Shown here: positions 25,968 through 35,012 of the stretch, piece after piece
How positions within the stretch are numbered: the stretch's first letter is position 1
Layout: every line of letters begins with the position of its first letter
Origin: UBA2030 sp049969475
Lineage (GTDB): Bacteria; Bacteroidota; Bacteroidia; Bacteroidales; TTA-H9
Length of the DNA: 64,000 bases
Assembly: GCA_049969475.1 (NCBI GenBank)
Contig: JBMFOU010000014.1
Location: 1-64,000, forward strand
Reading direction: 5' to 3'
The notes under the pieces: model-generated
Databases searched by the model: none
What the model was told of the DNA's origin: nothing
Seen by the model: the letters and a program-made list of their open reading frames with translations, nothing else
Position numbers and translations under genes: made by a program

Positions 25968-28085
25968 ATGCGTCATTTTCTTTTCATCCTGGCAGCTATT
26001 TCATTTGCAGTTTTGCAAGGATATGCGAAACCTGAAAATGTAGTTTTGAGTTCTTCAGAGCAGAGCTGGTTGAAGCAACATGCATCCCAAATCCGGTTTG
26101 CCCCCAATCCTACCTGGCCCCCGGCCGAGTTTGTCGATGATTCTGGAAATTATCGGGGTATTGCAGCTGAATATATAGAAAGGATTGAAAATCAGTTGGG
26201 CATAAAATTCCAGAGGGTAGAGTTCAAGACCTGGGCTGAGATTTTGAATGCATTGGAGCAGGGGAAGGTGGATTTTGTGGCTGGCATCCATAAAAATGCA
26301 GAAAGGGAGCAGTTTCTGGAGTTTACGGGCACTTACCTTGAGGCTCCCGTGGTAGTTTTGTGCAGAAACGATTTTTATGATAAATACCACTCGGGCGATC
26401 TAAGGGGTTTGCGTTTGGCCTGCACCGAGGGCTATGCGAGTATAAATCATGTAATAGCGAATTTTCCTGATGCCCAAATTATTACTACCCCAACAGATTT
26501 GAGCGCCTTGCTTATGGCCTCACTGGGAAATGTGGACGGGGCTATAGTAGATATCTTAACTGCCAGCTACCTTGCTCAAAAATATGGAATTACCCATCTG
26601 GCTCTGGCTACCGAAACCGGATTCAATTGGGAGATTGGAATGGCCGTTAGGAAAGAGTATGCCCCGCTGGCAGGTATAATTGATAAGGTATTATCTTCCA
26701 TTTCTGAAGAAGAGAAAGAAAGCATTTACGAGAAATGGGTTAATGTTAAAATGCCTGATATTGAAGATTACAAAACAATTCGTCTACAGCGAATATTATG
26801 GATTTCTCTGGCTGTATTAGCTGTGCTGGTCGGGTTGGGTGCAGTGATATCGGTGAGTCTTCGGAGGGAGGTGGCCCGTAAAACAGCTGCCTTGCGAGTT
26901 GCTAATAAGCAACTGGAGGCCCTGCTCGAAAGTCTTCAGCGTGAAATTCAGGAAAAAAATCATGTGGCCGACTTGCTCGAACAAAATGCCCGAAAACTCA
27001 GCGACATTTTCAATGCTGTAAGCGATGGTATCCTTATAATTGAACTGCAGAATAAAACCATTACTGAATGTAATGCCCGTGCTGCCGAGTTGTTATGCTT
27101 TATCTCACCCGATTTCCTTCTCAATAAAAATATTTCAGACTTGCCTTTGTCCGACAGGGGTTTGACAGAAGAACATCTTTTTGAACTTATGAATAATACC
27201 CTGAAAACAGGGGAAAGCCATACTACGATTCATTCGACATGCATGAATGGCAGAGACTTGAGGCTCGCGTTAAATTTGCGTAAAATCGTTTTGCGGAAAT
27301 CGGAAAGTATTTTAGTGGTTATCAGGGATGTGACAGAAAGTTACCATTACGAGGAACAACTCAGGCTGGCCATGGAAGAGGCCCAGCGCAACGATCGCCT
27401 GAAATCTGCCTTTCTTAGAAACATAAGCCATGAATTCCGTACACCCATGAATGGAATTTTGGGGTTTGCTAATCTTCTGAAAGACAGAGAAATGAGAGAA
27501 AAATACTTAGATGAGTTCCTCGATCGCATTGAAAAGAGCGGGAATCGTTTTCTGAACTTAATCGATGAAATGGTGGAAATCTCCAAGTTGGAGTCAGGTG
27601 AGGTATCTATGGTTTTCGAAAAAATTGATTTAAAGGAGTTTTTAGAAGAAATGAGAATTGAATTTATGCCTGAAGCCCAGGCGAAAGGTCTTTTCCTGAT
27701 TGTTAAGGAGGATGTGCGTTGCCAAGAAGTGGAATGTTATGCTGATAGGACGGTTTTAAAATCGATTTTAAAACATATCATACGTAATGCCATTAAATAT
27801 AGCTCGCAGGGAATTATTGAGTTGGGATATTACCGGAAAATGGAAGAAACGGAAATCTACATCAAGGATCAGGGCATTGGGATACCTCCCGATAAATTGG
27901 AGTCTGTTTTAAATTTGTTTGAGCAAGCCGATCCAGAGGATATGGATGTTCGGGAAGGAATAGGATTAGGACTCAGTATTGCCCGCAAATTCTCACATCT
28001 GCTGGGTGGCCAAATATGGATAGAGAGCAAGGAGCACCAGGGTACCATAGTTTATTTAAGCATTCCTGACCAGCGGTTAGATTGA
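25968..28085 (+). CDS. Sensor histidine kinase with periplasmic solute-binding domain (BvgS-like)
   Basis: From the ATG at 25968 the protein is 705 residues: signal peptide or anchor (MRHFLFILAAISFAVLQGYA), one family-3 solute-binding (Venus flytrap) domain (about 27-265; IRFAPNPTWPPAEFVDDSGNYRG), a membrane helix (about 277-300), coiled coil, PAS-like domain (about 340-460), HisKA with SHEFRTPMNG (His near 488) and HATPase (IRNAIKYSS, DQGIGIPPD, GIGLGLSIA). There is no receiver domain, unlike BvgS itself. The binding domain suggests it senses a small ligand such as an amino acid. No partner regulator is nearby. Confidence 0.9.
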   Translation: MRHFLFILAAISFAVLQGYAKPENVVLSSSEQSWLKQHASQIRFAPNPTWPPAEFVDDSGNYRGIAAEYIERIENQLGIKFQRVEFKTWAEILNALEQGKVDFVAGIHKNAEREQFLEFTGTYLEAPVVVLCRNDFYDKYHSGDLRGLRLACTEGYASINHVIANFPDAQIITTPTDLSALLMASLGNVDGAIVDILTASYLAQKYGITHLALATETGFNWEIGMAVRKEYAPLAGIIDKVLSSISEEEKESIYEKWVNVKMPDIEDYKTIRLQRILWISLAVLAVLVGLGAVISVSLRREVARKTAALRVANKQLEALLESLQREIQEKNHVADLLEQNARKLSDIFNAVSDGILIIELQNKTITECNARAAELLCFISPDFLLNKNISDLPLSDRGLTEEHLFELMNNTLKTGESHTTIHSTCMNGRDLRLALNLRKIVLRKSESILVVIRDVTESYHYEEQLRLAMEEAQRNDRLKSAFLRNISHEFRTPMNGILGFANLLKDREMREKYLDEFLDRIEKSGNRFLNLIDEMVEISKLESGEVSMVFEKIDLKEFLEEMRIEFMPEAQAKGLFLIVKEDVRCQEVECYADRTVLKSILKHIIRNAIKYSSQGIIELGYYRKMEETEIYIKDQGIGIPPDKLESVLNLFEQADPEDMDVREGIGLGLSIARKFSHLLGGQIWIESKEHQGTIVYLSIPDQRLD

Positions 28086-28128
28086 CTTCATGCTTTCACC
28101 CCTCTGAGTAGCCGGTGCGTATTTTGAA

Positions 28129-28136
28129 TATTTTTG
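28129..28136 (+). promoter_or_regulatory. -7 box for the 28158 gene
   Basis: TATTTTTG 21 nt before the ATG at 28158. No TTG at the usual distance was seen. Confidence 0.45.
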
Positions 28137-28157
28137 CACTGAAAATAACTAATCACC

Positions 28158-28874
28158 ATGAAAAGAAAGCTTTTGTTTCTTTTACTGCTCTCAGGGGTGT
28201 TTATTCTGAATGCCCAGGAGACTCCCAAAAAGTTTCAGTTTGGTATGCGTTTCTCCCCGAATTTCAACTGGCTGGATCCTGCAACATCAAACTATAAAAA
28301 CGACGGAGGGAAGATAGGTTTTGGCTGGGGTTTGGTAGCCGACATTCATTTGATTGATAATTATTATTTCAGCACAGGCTTCAATCTGAGTTACCTGGGC
28401 GGAAAACTCAGTTACCCGGTGGACTATCCCATGGTGGTCGACACGCAGTCTTACCCGGTTAACGTAAATGGTAAGCTTTACAGAAAGTACCAGTTCAGAT
28501 TTCTCGAAATTCCCTTGCTTTTTAAAATGAAAACCCGGGAATTCAATAACGGGCTAAGATACTTTGGGATTATGGGCCTGGTTCCTGCATTCAACTTGCG
28601 CACCCGGGCCGATGACGTATTTTACCCGGAAGGTAGCCAGAGTATCAAAAATTCTCCGGACGTGTCTTATCAGGTTAATGCTATGAAACTCTCGGTGGAT
28701 GTAGGGGGAGGAATTGAAATACCCATCGACAAATCGACATACTTTATGATGGGCCTTACCTACAGTAATGGTTTTACCGATTTGCTCTCCGGATACAACA
28801 ATCATCCCCTGGTAAGGGCGCAGGAAGAGGCCATTCAGCATTATCTCGAATTGACTCTTGCTGTAATTTTCTAA
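28158..28874 (+). CDS. PorT-family outer-membrane beta-barrel protein
   Basis: A 238-residue exported protein (signal peptide about 1-20, ending NAQE) with the pattern of small Bacteroidota barrels: FGMRFSPNFNWL, FGWGLVADIHLIDNYYFSTGFNLSYLGG, YQFRFLEIPLLFKMKTREFNNGLRYFGIMG and a final LELTLAVIF. The FLEIPLLFKM element is common in the PorT group. It precedes nadE by 12 nt and may be co-transcribed with it. Function unknown. Confidence 0.85.
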   Translation: MKRKLLFLLLLSGVFILNAQETPKKFQFGMRFSPNFNWLDPATSNYKNDGGKIGFGWGLVADIHLIDNYYFSTGFNLSYLGGKLSYPVDYPMVVDTQSYPVNVNGKLYRKYQFRFLEIPLLFKMKTREFNNGLRYFGIMGLVPAFNLRTRADDVFYPEGSQSIKNSPDVSYQVNAMKLSVDVGGGIEIPIDKSTYFMMGLTYSNGFTDLLSGYNNHPLVRAQEEAIQHYLELTLAVIF

Positions 28875-28886
28875 AAGATTGAATAA

Positions 28887-30515
28887 ATGATTGTTGCACT
28901 TGCTCAGCAGGATTATATAATTGGCGATTTTGAAGGAAACTTGCAGAAACATTTGCAAGCCTTGAGGCAGGCCCGGCAAGCCGGTGCCCGTCTGGTTGTT
29001 TTTCCGGAACTATCCGTTTGTGGTTACCCACCTCGCGATTTCCTGGAATTCGATGACTTTATAAGAAAAAGTGAAGAAAGCGTAAACCTGATAGCATCTG
29101 AATGTTATGACCTGGCTGCGGTGGTGGGGGCTCCCGAAAAGAATACCACGGGGAGGGGAAAACCCCTATTCAATGCAGCTTTTTTTCTGCATCAGGGTCA
29201 GGTTAAAGCCATCCAGCGTAAGAGCTTGTTGCCCAACTACGACATTTTCGATGAATATCGATATTTCGAACCCAATCGTGAGTTTCTGGTAGTAGAATAT
29301 GAGGGAAAACGCATCGCTTTGACGGTTTGCGAAGATTTATGGAATACCGATGAGCACCCGCTCTACATTGAAAACCCACTCGATCGCCTGCTTCCATATA
29401 AGCCTGATTTACTGATAAATATTGCAGCTTCTCCATTTCATGACCGACAACCTGAAATCAGACGCAGAGTGCTTACCGAGAATGCACGTAGGGCTGGTGT
29501 TCCCTTAATTTATGTAAACCATTGCGGAGCCCAGACGGAATTGATTTTTGATGGAGATTCGCAGGTATTGGATGGCCATGGACGAGTATGTGCCCATCTG
29601 CCATTTTTCCGCGAGAGTCTGCAAATAGTCGATCTTAATCATCTCTCCCCTGCACCAGAAACCACTTTGCCCCAACGCATTACGCTCATACACGATGCGC
29701 TGGTAACAGGTATCAAGGCATACTTTAGAAAGCTGAATCTTAGTAAGGCTATTTTGGGTCTTTCGGGTGGAATCGACTCAGCAGTGGTATTGGTTTTGGC
29801 AGCTGAAGCTTTGGGGCCGGAAAATGTGAGGGCTGTATTGCTGCCCTCGCGCTACTCTACATCTCATAGCGTCGACGATGCCCTTGCCTTGGCCAAGAAT
29901 CTGGGTGTAGCCCACGACATCATTTCAATCGAGGATGCCTTCCGCGCTTTCGAGCACACCCTTCAACCGCTTTTTCAGGGTCTTTCACCTGACCTAACGG
30001 AGGAAAACCTGCAGGCACGTATCCGAGCAGTTATCCTTATGGCTTTGAGTAACAAGTTTGGATACATCTTACTGAATACCTCCAACAAAAGCGAAGCAGC
30101 GGTGGGTTATGGAACGCTTTATGGCGATATGTGCGGAGGACTTTCGGTTCTGGGCGATGTTTATAAAACCGATGTTTATGCCTTGGCTCGCTATTTAAAT
30201 CATAAGAGAGAAATTATTCCTGAAAATATCCTGTTAAAGGCTCCTTCTGCAGAACTACGCCCCGATCAGAAAGACAGTGACTCACTGCCTGAGTATCACC
30301 AATTGGATCCAGTTTTATTTGAATATATCGAAAACCGGCTGGGTCCTGAAGAAATAATTGCCAAAGGGTACGATCCAGCTCTAGTTCGGAGGGTACTCCG
30401 ACTGGTAAACATGAATGAATATAAGCGGCATCAGACCCCACCCATTCTTCGTGTATCGGCTAAAGCCTTTGGTAGTGGCCGACGCATGCCGATTGTTGGC
30501 AAATATCTGGCGTAA
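28887..30515 (+). CDS. nadE: Glutamine-dependent NAD+ synthetase
   Basis: Converts deamido-NAD+ to NAD+ using ammonia drawn from glutamine, the final step of NAD biosynthesis. The 542-residue protein joins an N-terminal nitrilase-like glutaminase (about 1-265; catalytic Glu in VVFPELSVCGY, Lys in QRKSLLPNYDIFDE, Cys in LTVCEDLW) to a C-terminal synthetase with the ATP-pyrophosphatase loop LGLSGGIDSA (near 290) and NTSNKSEAAVGYGTLYGD. It is complete and is followed 21 nt later by the maf gene, suggesting an operon. Confidence 0.96.
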   Translation: MIVALAQQDYIIGDFEGNLQKHLQALRQARQAGARLVVFPELSVCGYPPRDFLEFDDFIRKSEESVNLIASECYDLAAVVGAPEKNTTGRGKPLFNAAFFLHQGQVKAIQRKSLLPNYDIFDEYRYFEPNREFLVVEYEGKRIALTVCEDLWNTDEHPLYIENPLDRLLPYKPDLLINIAASPFHDRQPEIRRRVLTENARRAGVPLIYVNHCGAQTELIFDGDSQVLDGHGRVCAHLPFFRESLQIVDLNHLSPAPETTLPQRITLIHDALVTGIKAYFRKLNLSKAILGLSGGIDSAVVLVLAAEALGPENVRAVLLPSRYSTSHSVDDALALAKNLGVAHDIISIEDAFRAFEHTLQPLFQGLSPDLTEENLQARIRAVILMALSNKFGYILLNTSNKSEAAVGYGTLYGDMCGGLSVLGDVYKTDVYALARYLNHKREIIPENILLKAPSAELRPDQKDSDSLPEYHQLDPVLFEYIENRLGPEEIIAKGYDPALVRRVLRLVNMNEYKRHQTPPILRVSAKAFGSGRRMPIVGKYLA

Positions 30516-30536
30516 TCATCTAAATAGCTCACTTAT

Positions 30537-31115
30537 ATGCTCGATTTGTCCGCCTATCGCGTGATACTTGCGTCCCGTTCGCCCAGACGGCACGATTTGC
30601 TCAAGGGATTGAATATACCTTTTGAAGTGCGCCTTAAAGAAACGCCTGAAGACTACCCTGAGGGGTTACCTGGTCAGAAAATTGCCCTTATGCTCGCCCA
30701 AAGAAAAAATTATGCCTTTGCCGAAGCGGAGCTACCTGAGAATTATTTGTTAATTACTGCAGATACCATTGTGTGGCTTGATAACCAGGTACTTAATAAG
30801 CCGGCTGATGCTGCTGATGCAGTTAGCATGCTGCAAACGCTATCAGGCAAAAGCCATAAAGTCTATACCGGTGTTTTCATTCGGAGCAAACAAAAAGAGA
30901 CGGGTTTTTGTGCCGAAAGCACGGTCTATTTTCGTCATTTGAATGATGAAGAAATTAATTATTATGTGACTCATTTTCAACCTTTCGATAAGGCCGGGGC
31001 ATATGGGGTGCAGGAATGGATAGGTTATGTGGGCATCGAACGCATTGAGGGCTCATACTTCAATGTAATGGGGCTGCCCACACAGTTACTATACCAACAT
31101 CTCCGCATGTTTTGA
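30537..31115 (+). CDS. Maf-family nucleoside triphosphate pyrophosphatase
   Basis: A 192-residue cytoplasmic house-cleaning pyrophosphatase that hydrolyses non-canonical or canonical nucleoside triphosphates to monophosphates. The signature ILASRSPRRHDLL near residue 10, the ITADTIV motif near 78 and DKAGAYGVQEW near 149 are all present; the YGVQEW form is the subtype without an extra domain. It sits between nadE and the DUF502 gene on the same strand. Confidence 0.93.
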   Translation: MLDLSAYRVILASRSPRRHDLLKGLNIPFEVRLKETPEDYPEGLPGQKIALMLAQRKNYAFAEAELPENYLLITADTIVWLDNQVLNKPADAADAVSMLQTLSGKSHKVYTGVFIRSKQKETGFCAESTVYFRHLNDEEINYYVTHFQPFDKAGAYGVQEWIGYVGIERIEGSYFNVMGLPTQLLYQHLRMF

Positions 31116-31181
31116 GCTGACCTTCTTTGTTTCCTTTCTCATGGCTACTATGCAGAATGCCTCTGGCCACCGATTAAACGT

Positions 31182-31189
31182 TAATTTTG
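31182..31189 (+). promoter_or_regulatory. -7 box for the DUF502-surE-lpxB run
   Basis: TAATTTTG 29 nt before the ATG at 31219. It lies inside a longer reading frame starting at 31141 and so supports the later start. Confidence 0.45.
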
Positions 31190-31218
31190 CAAATGATAAA
31201 ATTCATAGGAATTATTTC

Positions 31219-31845
31219 ATGAGCCGCCCGATGCGTCAAACCCGGCTTTTTCGACTTTTGATGGGATATTTTGTACAGGGATTGTTGCTTATAGCCCCAC
31301 TCTCGATAACCATCTGGGCTATAATTGCAGTCATCAATTTCCTCGACGATGTCCTGCTCAGCTATCTGGCCGATCTCATCGGATACCGCATTCCTGGCCT
31401 GGGTTTGGTGGCACTAGTCATAATTATTACTTTGACGGGTTTTCTTGGAAACACCATCTTTTTTCGACCCATATTGGCTTATTTTGACCGGGTGGTCAGC
31501 CGGGCTCCTCTCATCAAAATTATTTACACGGCTGTGAAAGATTTTTTGCAGGCCTTTGTGGGGCAACAAAAAAGATTTACCGAGCCCGTTCTGGTGCGTG
31601 TTGATGATACCACTGAGGCCGATCGTATTGGTTTTGTTACGGCCCATGATTTATCGATGTTAGGGATCCCCGAAGGGAGGGTGGCTGTCTATTTTCCCTC
31701 CTCCTACACGGTACTGGGTGAGTTGCTAATCTTTCCAGCTCAACGTGTGCGACCTCTTTCCGCACCACCGGCCGAAGTGATGAAATACGTTATTTCGGGA
31801 GGTGTTACCTCTATTCATTCCAGGTCGGGGAGTAGTAAAAACTGA
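31219..31845 (+). CDS. DUF502 family membrane protein
   Basis: A 208-residue inner-membrane protein with two or three N-terminal membrane segments (GYFVQGLLLIAPLSITIWAII, then GLGLVALVIIITLTGFLGNTIF) and the conserved DUF502 core PLIKIIYTAVKDFLQAFVGQQKRFTEPVLVRV and VAVYFPSSYTVLGELLIFP. Molecular function is unknown. The ATG at 31219 is chosen because a promoter box lies between it and the earlier ATG at 31141, and the earlier 26 residues are polar and unconserved in look. surE follows after 14 nt. Confidence 0.88.
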   Translation: MSRPMRQTRLFRLLMGYFVQGLLLIAPLSITIWAIIAVINFLDDVLLSYLADLIGYRIPGLGLVALVIIITLTGFLGNTIFFRPILAYFDRVVSRAPLIKIIYTAVKDFLQAFVGQQKRFTEPVLVRVDDTTEADRIGFVTAHDLSMLGIPEGRVAVYFPSSYTVLGELLIFPAQRVRPLSAPPAEVMKYVISGGVTSIHSRSGSSKN

Positions 31846-31859
31846 AAATTCTTCAACAA

Positions 31860-32645
31860 ATGAGTCATAACGAAAAATTGATTTTAATTACCAATGACGA
31901 TGGAATCACAGCGCCCGGGCTCCGTTCGTTGATTCGCGTCATGCGAAAACTGGGTGAGGTGGTGGTGGCAGCGCCCGATAAACCTCAGTCGGGCATGGCC
32001 CATGCCATCACAGTAAGCCTTCCACTGCGATACAACTTGCTGGCCAGGGAGGTAGGATATACAGAATACAGCATAAGCGGCACACCTACCGATTGCGTGA
32101 AGCTCGCCGAAAAGTTTTTGCTACCTCGGCGCCCCGACCTTATCGTTTCGGGCATCAATCATGGCTCCAATGCTTCTGTTAATATTCTTTATTCAGGTAC
32201 CATGGCAGCTGTGCTCGAAGGCGTCATGCTCGATATTCCCAGTATAGGTTTTTCTCTATGTGATTATAGGTGGAATGCTGATTTTGAGTCGGCTGAGCCA
32301 TGGGTGGAGTCGATAGCCCGCAGGGTGCTTAGCCAGGGACTTCCCAGGCACACAGGGCTCAATGTGAATATTCCCGTGCCTGAATCAGGGGGAATACGTG
32401 GCATTAAAGTGGTGCGTCAGGGAGAGGGCCGCTGGGAGGAGGAGTTTGAACGCAGAATTGATCCCCGTAACCGAGATTACTTCTGGATTACTGGTTATTT
32501 CAAAAATCTGGACGGATTGCCTGACACCGATCTTCATGCCCTTGAAAACGGTTACATTTCGGTGGTGCCGGTTCATTACGACCTTACCGCCCATCCTTCC
32601 ATTCCTTTTTTAAAAAACCTATTGGAAAATGCTCAGGAAGAATAA
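31860..32645 (+). CDS. surE: 5'/3'-nucleotidase SurE
   Basis: A 261-residue metal-dependent nucleoside monophosphate phosphatase. The N-terminal metal-binding ITNDDGITAPGLRSL (near 10-24), SGTPTDCVKLA (near 75) and SGINHGSNASVNILYSGTMAAVLEG (near 97) are diagnostic. The gene overlaps the next small membrane protein gene by 17 nt, and that overlaps lpxB by 4 nt, so the three are probably translationally coupled. Confidence 0.96.
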   Translation: MSHNEKLILITNDDGITAPGLRSLIRVMRKLGEVVVAAPDKPQSGMAHAITVSLPLRYNLLAREVGYTEYSISGTPTDCVKLAEKFLLPRRPDLIVSGINHGSNASVNILYSGTMAAVLEGVMLDIPSIGFSLCDYRWNADFESAEPWVESIARRVLSQGLPRHTGLNVNIPVPESGGIRGIKVVRQGEGRWEEEFERRIDPRNRDYFWITGYFKNLDGLPDTDLHALENGYISVVPVHYDLTAHPSIPFLKNLLENAQEE

Positions 32646-32922
32646 TTTTTACTTGGGAACCCTGGCGGGGCTAGGAGCTGCTGTAGCAGGATGGCTCGTG
32701 TTCTGGCTCTTAGGCTTGTTGCTCGATAAGCTGACGGGTATCGAGCCCTACTTGCAGCGATGGCAGATTTATCTCTTAGGACTCATACCGCCCGTCGTGC
32801 TGATGCGCTATTTTTTTATTAACCGTAAGTTGGATGCAACGGCCAAAGGGGTATTGACAGTAGTCGTGGTGCTGGGTCTGGGTTATTTTATATATTTAAA
32901 AATCAAGGGCTATCTTATATGA
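32629..32922 (+). CDS. Small membrane protein between surE and lpxB
   Basis: A 97-residue protein with three hydrophobic segments (about 8-32, 45-63 and 74-92), otherwise not recognised. It overlaps surE at its start and lpxB at its end (ATGA), which supports translation. Proteins of this size beside lpxB occur in related genomes, but a role in lipid A synthesis is only suggested by position. Confidence 0.75.
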   Translation: MLRKNNFYLGTLAGLGAAVAGWLVFWLLGLLLDKLTGIEPYLQRWQIYLLGLIPPVVLMRYFFINRKLDATAKGVLTVVVVLGLGYFIYLKIKGYLI

Positions 32923-34037
32923 AATATTATTTCATAGCCGGAGAGGCCTCGGGCGACCTTCATGCCTCGAACCTGGCCAGGGATTTGCAGCAGCTCGATC
33001 CAGAAGCTGAAATGCGAGGTTTTGGCGGCGATCGAATGCAAGCAGCGGGCATCCGGCTCTCCCATCATATCCGTGAAATGGATTTCATGGGATTTATCGA
33101 GGTGGTGAGTAATCTGCCTTCTATTCTTCGACTTTTGAAAGATGCTCAGCGCGAACTACTCAACTTTCGACCTGACGTACTTATTCTGGTGGATTATCCA
33201 GGTTTTAATCTGAAAATGGCTGAATTTGCCCGTAAAAACGGTTTCCGGGTAATATATTACATATCGCCTCAGATTTGGGCATGGCGGCCTTCAAGAGTTC
33301 GCGCTATCCGTCGTTCCGTTCAACGAATGATTACTATTTTACCCTTCGAAAAAGATTTTTATGCCAGCCATGGCTTCGACGTATTTTATGCAGGACATCC
33401 CTTGCTCGATGTGACGTCAGCCTTTGTGCCTTCTGAGGAATTCAAAAGAAAATACACCTCACCCGGCAGTCCGGTTATCGCTCTACTCCCTGGTAGCCGG
33501 CGTCAGGAAATAGCCCGAATGTTGCCTATAATGCTGCAGGTAACCCGTCGTTTTCCAGAGTACCAGTTTGTGGTTGGAGCCGCGAGCGAAAGGGATAAAG
33601 AATTTCTCGGGCGATGGACCAGGAATTATCCCGTTAAAATTGTTTATGGCCAGACCTATGACCTTCTGAACATAGCATATGCGGCTATTGTAACTTCTGG
33701 AACTGCTTCTCTCGAAACAGCCTTGTTCGGAGTCCCGCAGGTGATTGTCTATAAAGGGAATTATCTTTCGTATCTGATTGCCAAAAGGCTGGTAAAAGTT
33801 AATTTTATAGGCCTCCCTAATCTTATTCTTAATAAACCTGTTGTTAAGGAGTTGATACAGAATGATCTAAACTCTTTCATGCTTTATGATGAATTGGATC
33901 GTTTAGTAAAAAATGAATTTTATCGTCAGAGTATGCAGCGCAATTACCTGGAGCTTCGGCAACTCCTGGGCGGAAATGGCGTTAGCGAACGAGCTGCCCG
34001 TGAAATTGTCAGGATCTTAACAGAGGCTCAATCATAG
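32919..34037 (+). CDS. lpxB: Lipid-A-disaccharide synthase
   Basis: Joins UDP-2,3-diacylglucosamine and 2,3-diacylglucosamine 1-phosphate into the lipid A disaccharide at the inner membrane. The 372-residue GT19 protein opens with FIAGEASGDLHASNLARDL, and shows ISPQIWAWRPSRVRAIRRSVQRMITILPFEKDFY near 128 and LLPGSRRQEI near 190, with SGTASLETALFGVPQVIVYK near 260. It is complete. Together with kdsA in this window it shows a lipopolysaccharide-bearing cell. Confidence 0.96.
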   Translation: MKYYFIAGEASGDLHASNLARDLQQLDPEAEMRGFGGDRMQAAGIRLSHHIREMDFMGFIEVVSNLPSILRLLKDAQRELLNFRPDVLILVDYPGFNLKMAEFARKNGFRVIYYISPQIWAWRPSRVRAIRRSVQRMITILPFEKDFYASHGFDVFYAGHPLLDVTSAFVPSEEFKRKYTSPGSPVIALLPGSRRQEIARMLPIMLQVTRRFPEYQFVVGAASERDKEFLGRWTRNYPVKIVYGQTYDLLNIAYAAIVTSGTASLETALFGVPQVIVYKGNYLSYLIAKRLVKVNFIGLPNLILNKPVVKELIQNDLNSFMLYDELDRLVKNEFYRQSMQRNYLELRQLLGGNGVSERAAREIVRILTEAQS

Positions 34038-34044
34038 TCAAAAA

Positions 34045-34986
34045 ATGTTGGGGATGCATAGGACTTTGCTGATGATTTTGATTGGATTTCTGGCCCTGGT
34101 TTCAGCAGATAGGGTTTTTGCCCAGAAGCGCAATGCCGAGGATCTGGTGAAAAGAGGAATCACTGCTGCCCGCCTGGGTTACAAAGACGACGCCCTGGGA
34201 AAGTTTACAGAAGCCATCCGTCTCGATCCTACACTACCGGAAGCATGGTACAACCGGGCTGTTTTGTATTACGAAAGTGGAGAACCCGCCAAAGCCCTGT
34301 TCGACCTTGACCGCGCAGCTCAGCTCAATCCCAGACAGGCCAGCATCTTTTTACAACGAGGCCTTGTGCGTCATGCCCTCGATGAAGATTCTTTGGCCGT
34401 GCTTGACCTTGAAAAGGCTGTCCGCCTCGATTCCACCCTTCGCGAAGCCCATCTTAATCTGGGATTGATCTGGTACGAGAGGAATAAGTATGAAAAGGCA
34501 CTGCCCCATTTCAGCTACCTAATCCGGAAAAATCCCGAAGATGGGCAGGCTTTATACCATCGCGGATTGTGCAGACATTTTCAGGGGCGTTTCTACGATG
34601 CCATAGCCGATTTTTCCGCAGCCCTGGAACAAAACCCCGACGAACCCGACATTTTGCTTTCTCGTGGAGTATCGAAAGCAGCAGCTGGACTTTACTATGC
34701 AGCCATAGAGGATTTTTCGCAGACCCTTGCCCTACGACCCGATTACGCAGAAGCCTATATGAACCGGGGTCTGGCGCGTTTTAATCTCTATAAGTTTGCT
34801 GAAGCTGAACAGGATTATAATCAGGCGCTTATGCTTGAACCCGCATCAGCCGAAGCGTTGACGGGACGTGGAGTATCCAGGTTGGCTCAGGGAAAATCGG
34901 CAGAAGGTTGTGCTGACCTCAGCGAAGCTTCGCGCCGGGGCTTTGTTAAGGCTGCCGAATACCTTTCAAAGTACTGCAAAGATTGA
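34045..34986 (+). CDS. Exported tetratricopeptide-repeat protein
   Basis: A 313-residue protein with a signal peptide (about 1-27, ending VFAQ) followed by about seven to eight TPR units of 34 residues, for example ALGKFTEAIRLDPTLPEAWYNRAVLYYESG and AIEDFSQTLALRPDYAEAYMNRGLARF. It would act as a periplasmic or surface scaffold; partners are unknown. It is 7 nt after lpxB and 26 nt before a second TPR gene, so the two TPR proteins could be made together. Confidence 0.85.
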   Translation: MLGMHRTLLMILIGFLALVSADRVFAQKRNAEDLVKRGITAARLGYKDDALGKFTEAIRLDPTLPEAWYNRAVLYYESGEPAKALFDLDRAAQLNPRQASIFLQRGLVRHALDEDSLAVLDLEKAVRLDSTLREAHLNLGLIWYERNKYEKALPHFSYLIRKNPEDGQALYHRGLCRHFQGRFYDAIADFSAALEQNPDEPDILLSRGVSKAAAGLYYAAIEDFSQTLALRPDYAEAYMNRGLARFNLYKFAEAEQDYNQALMLEPASAEALTGRGVSRLAQGKSAEGCADLSEASRRGFVKAAEYLSKYCKD

Positions 34987-34994
34987 TACATTTG
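34987..34994 (+). promoter_or_regulatory. -7 box for the TPR lipoprotein gene
   Basis: TACATTTG directly after the stop codon of the preceding gene, 18 nt before the ATG at 35013. TTTC lies at the -33 distance in place of TTTG. Confidence 0.35.
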
Positions 34995-35012
34995 CCTTAA
35001 AATAGCCGGACT

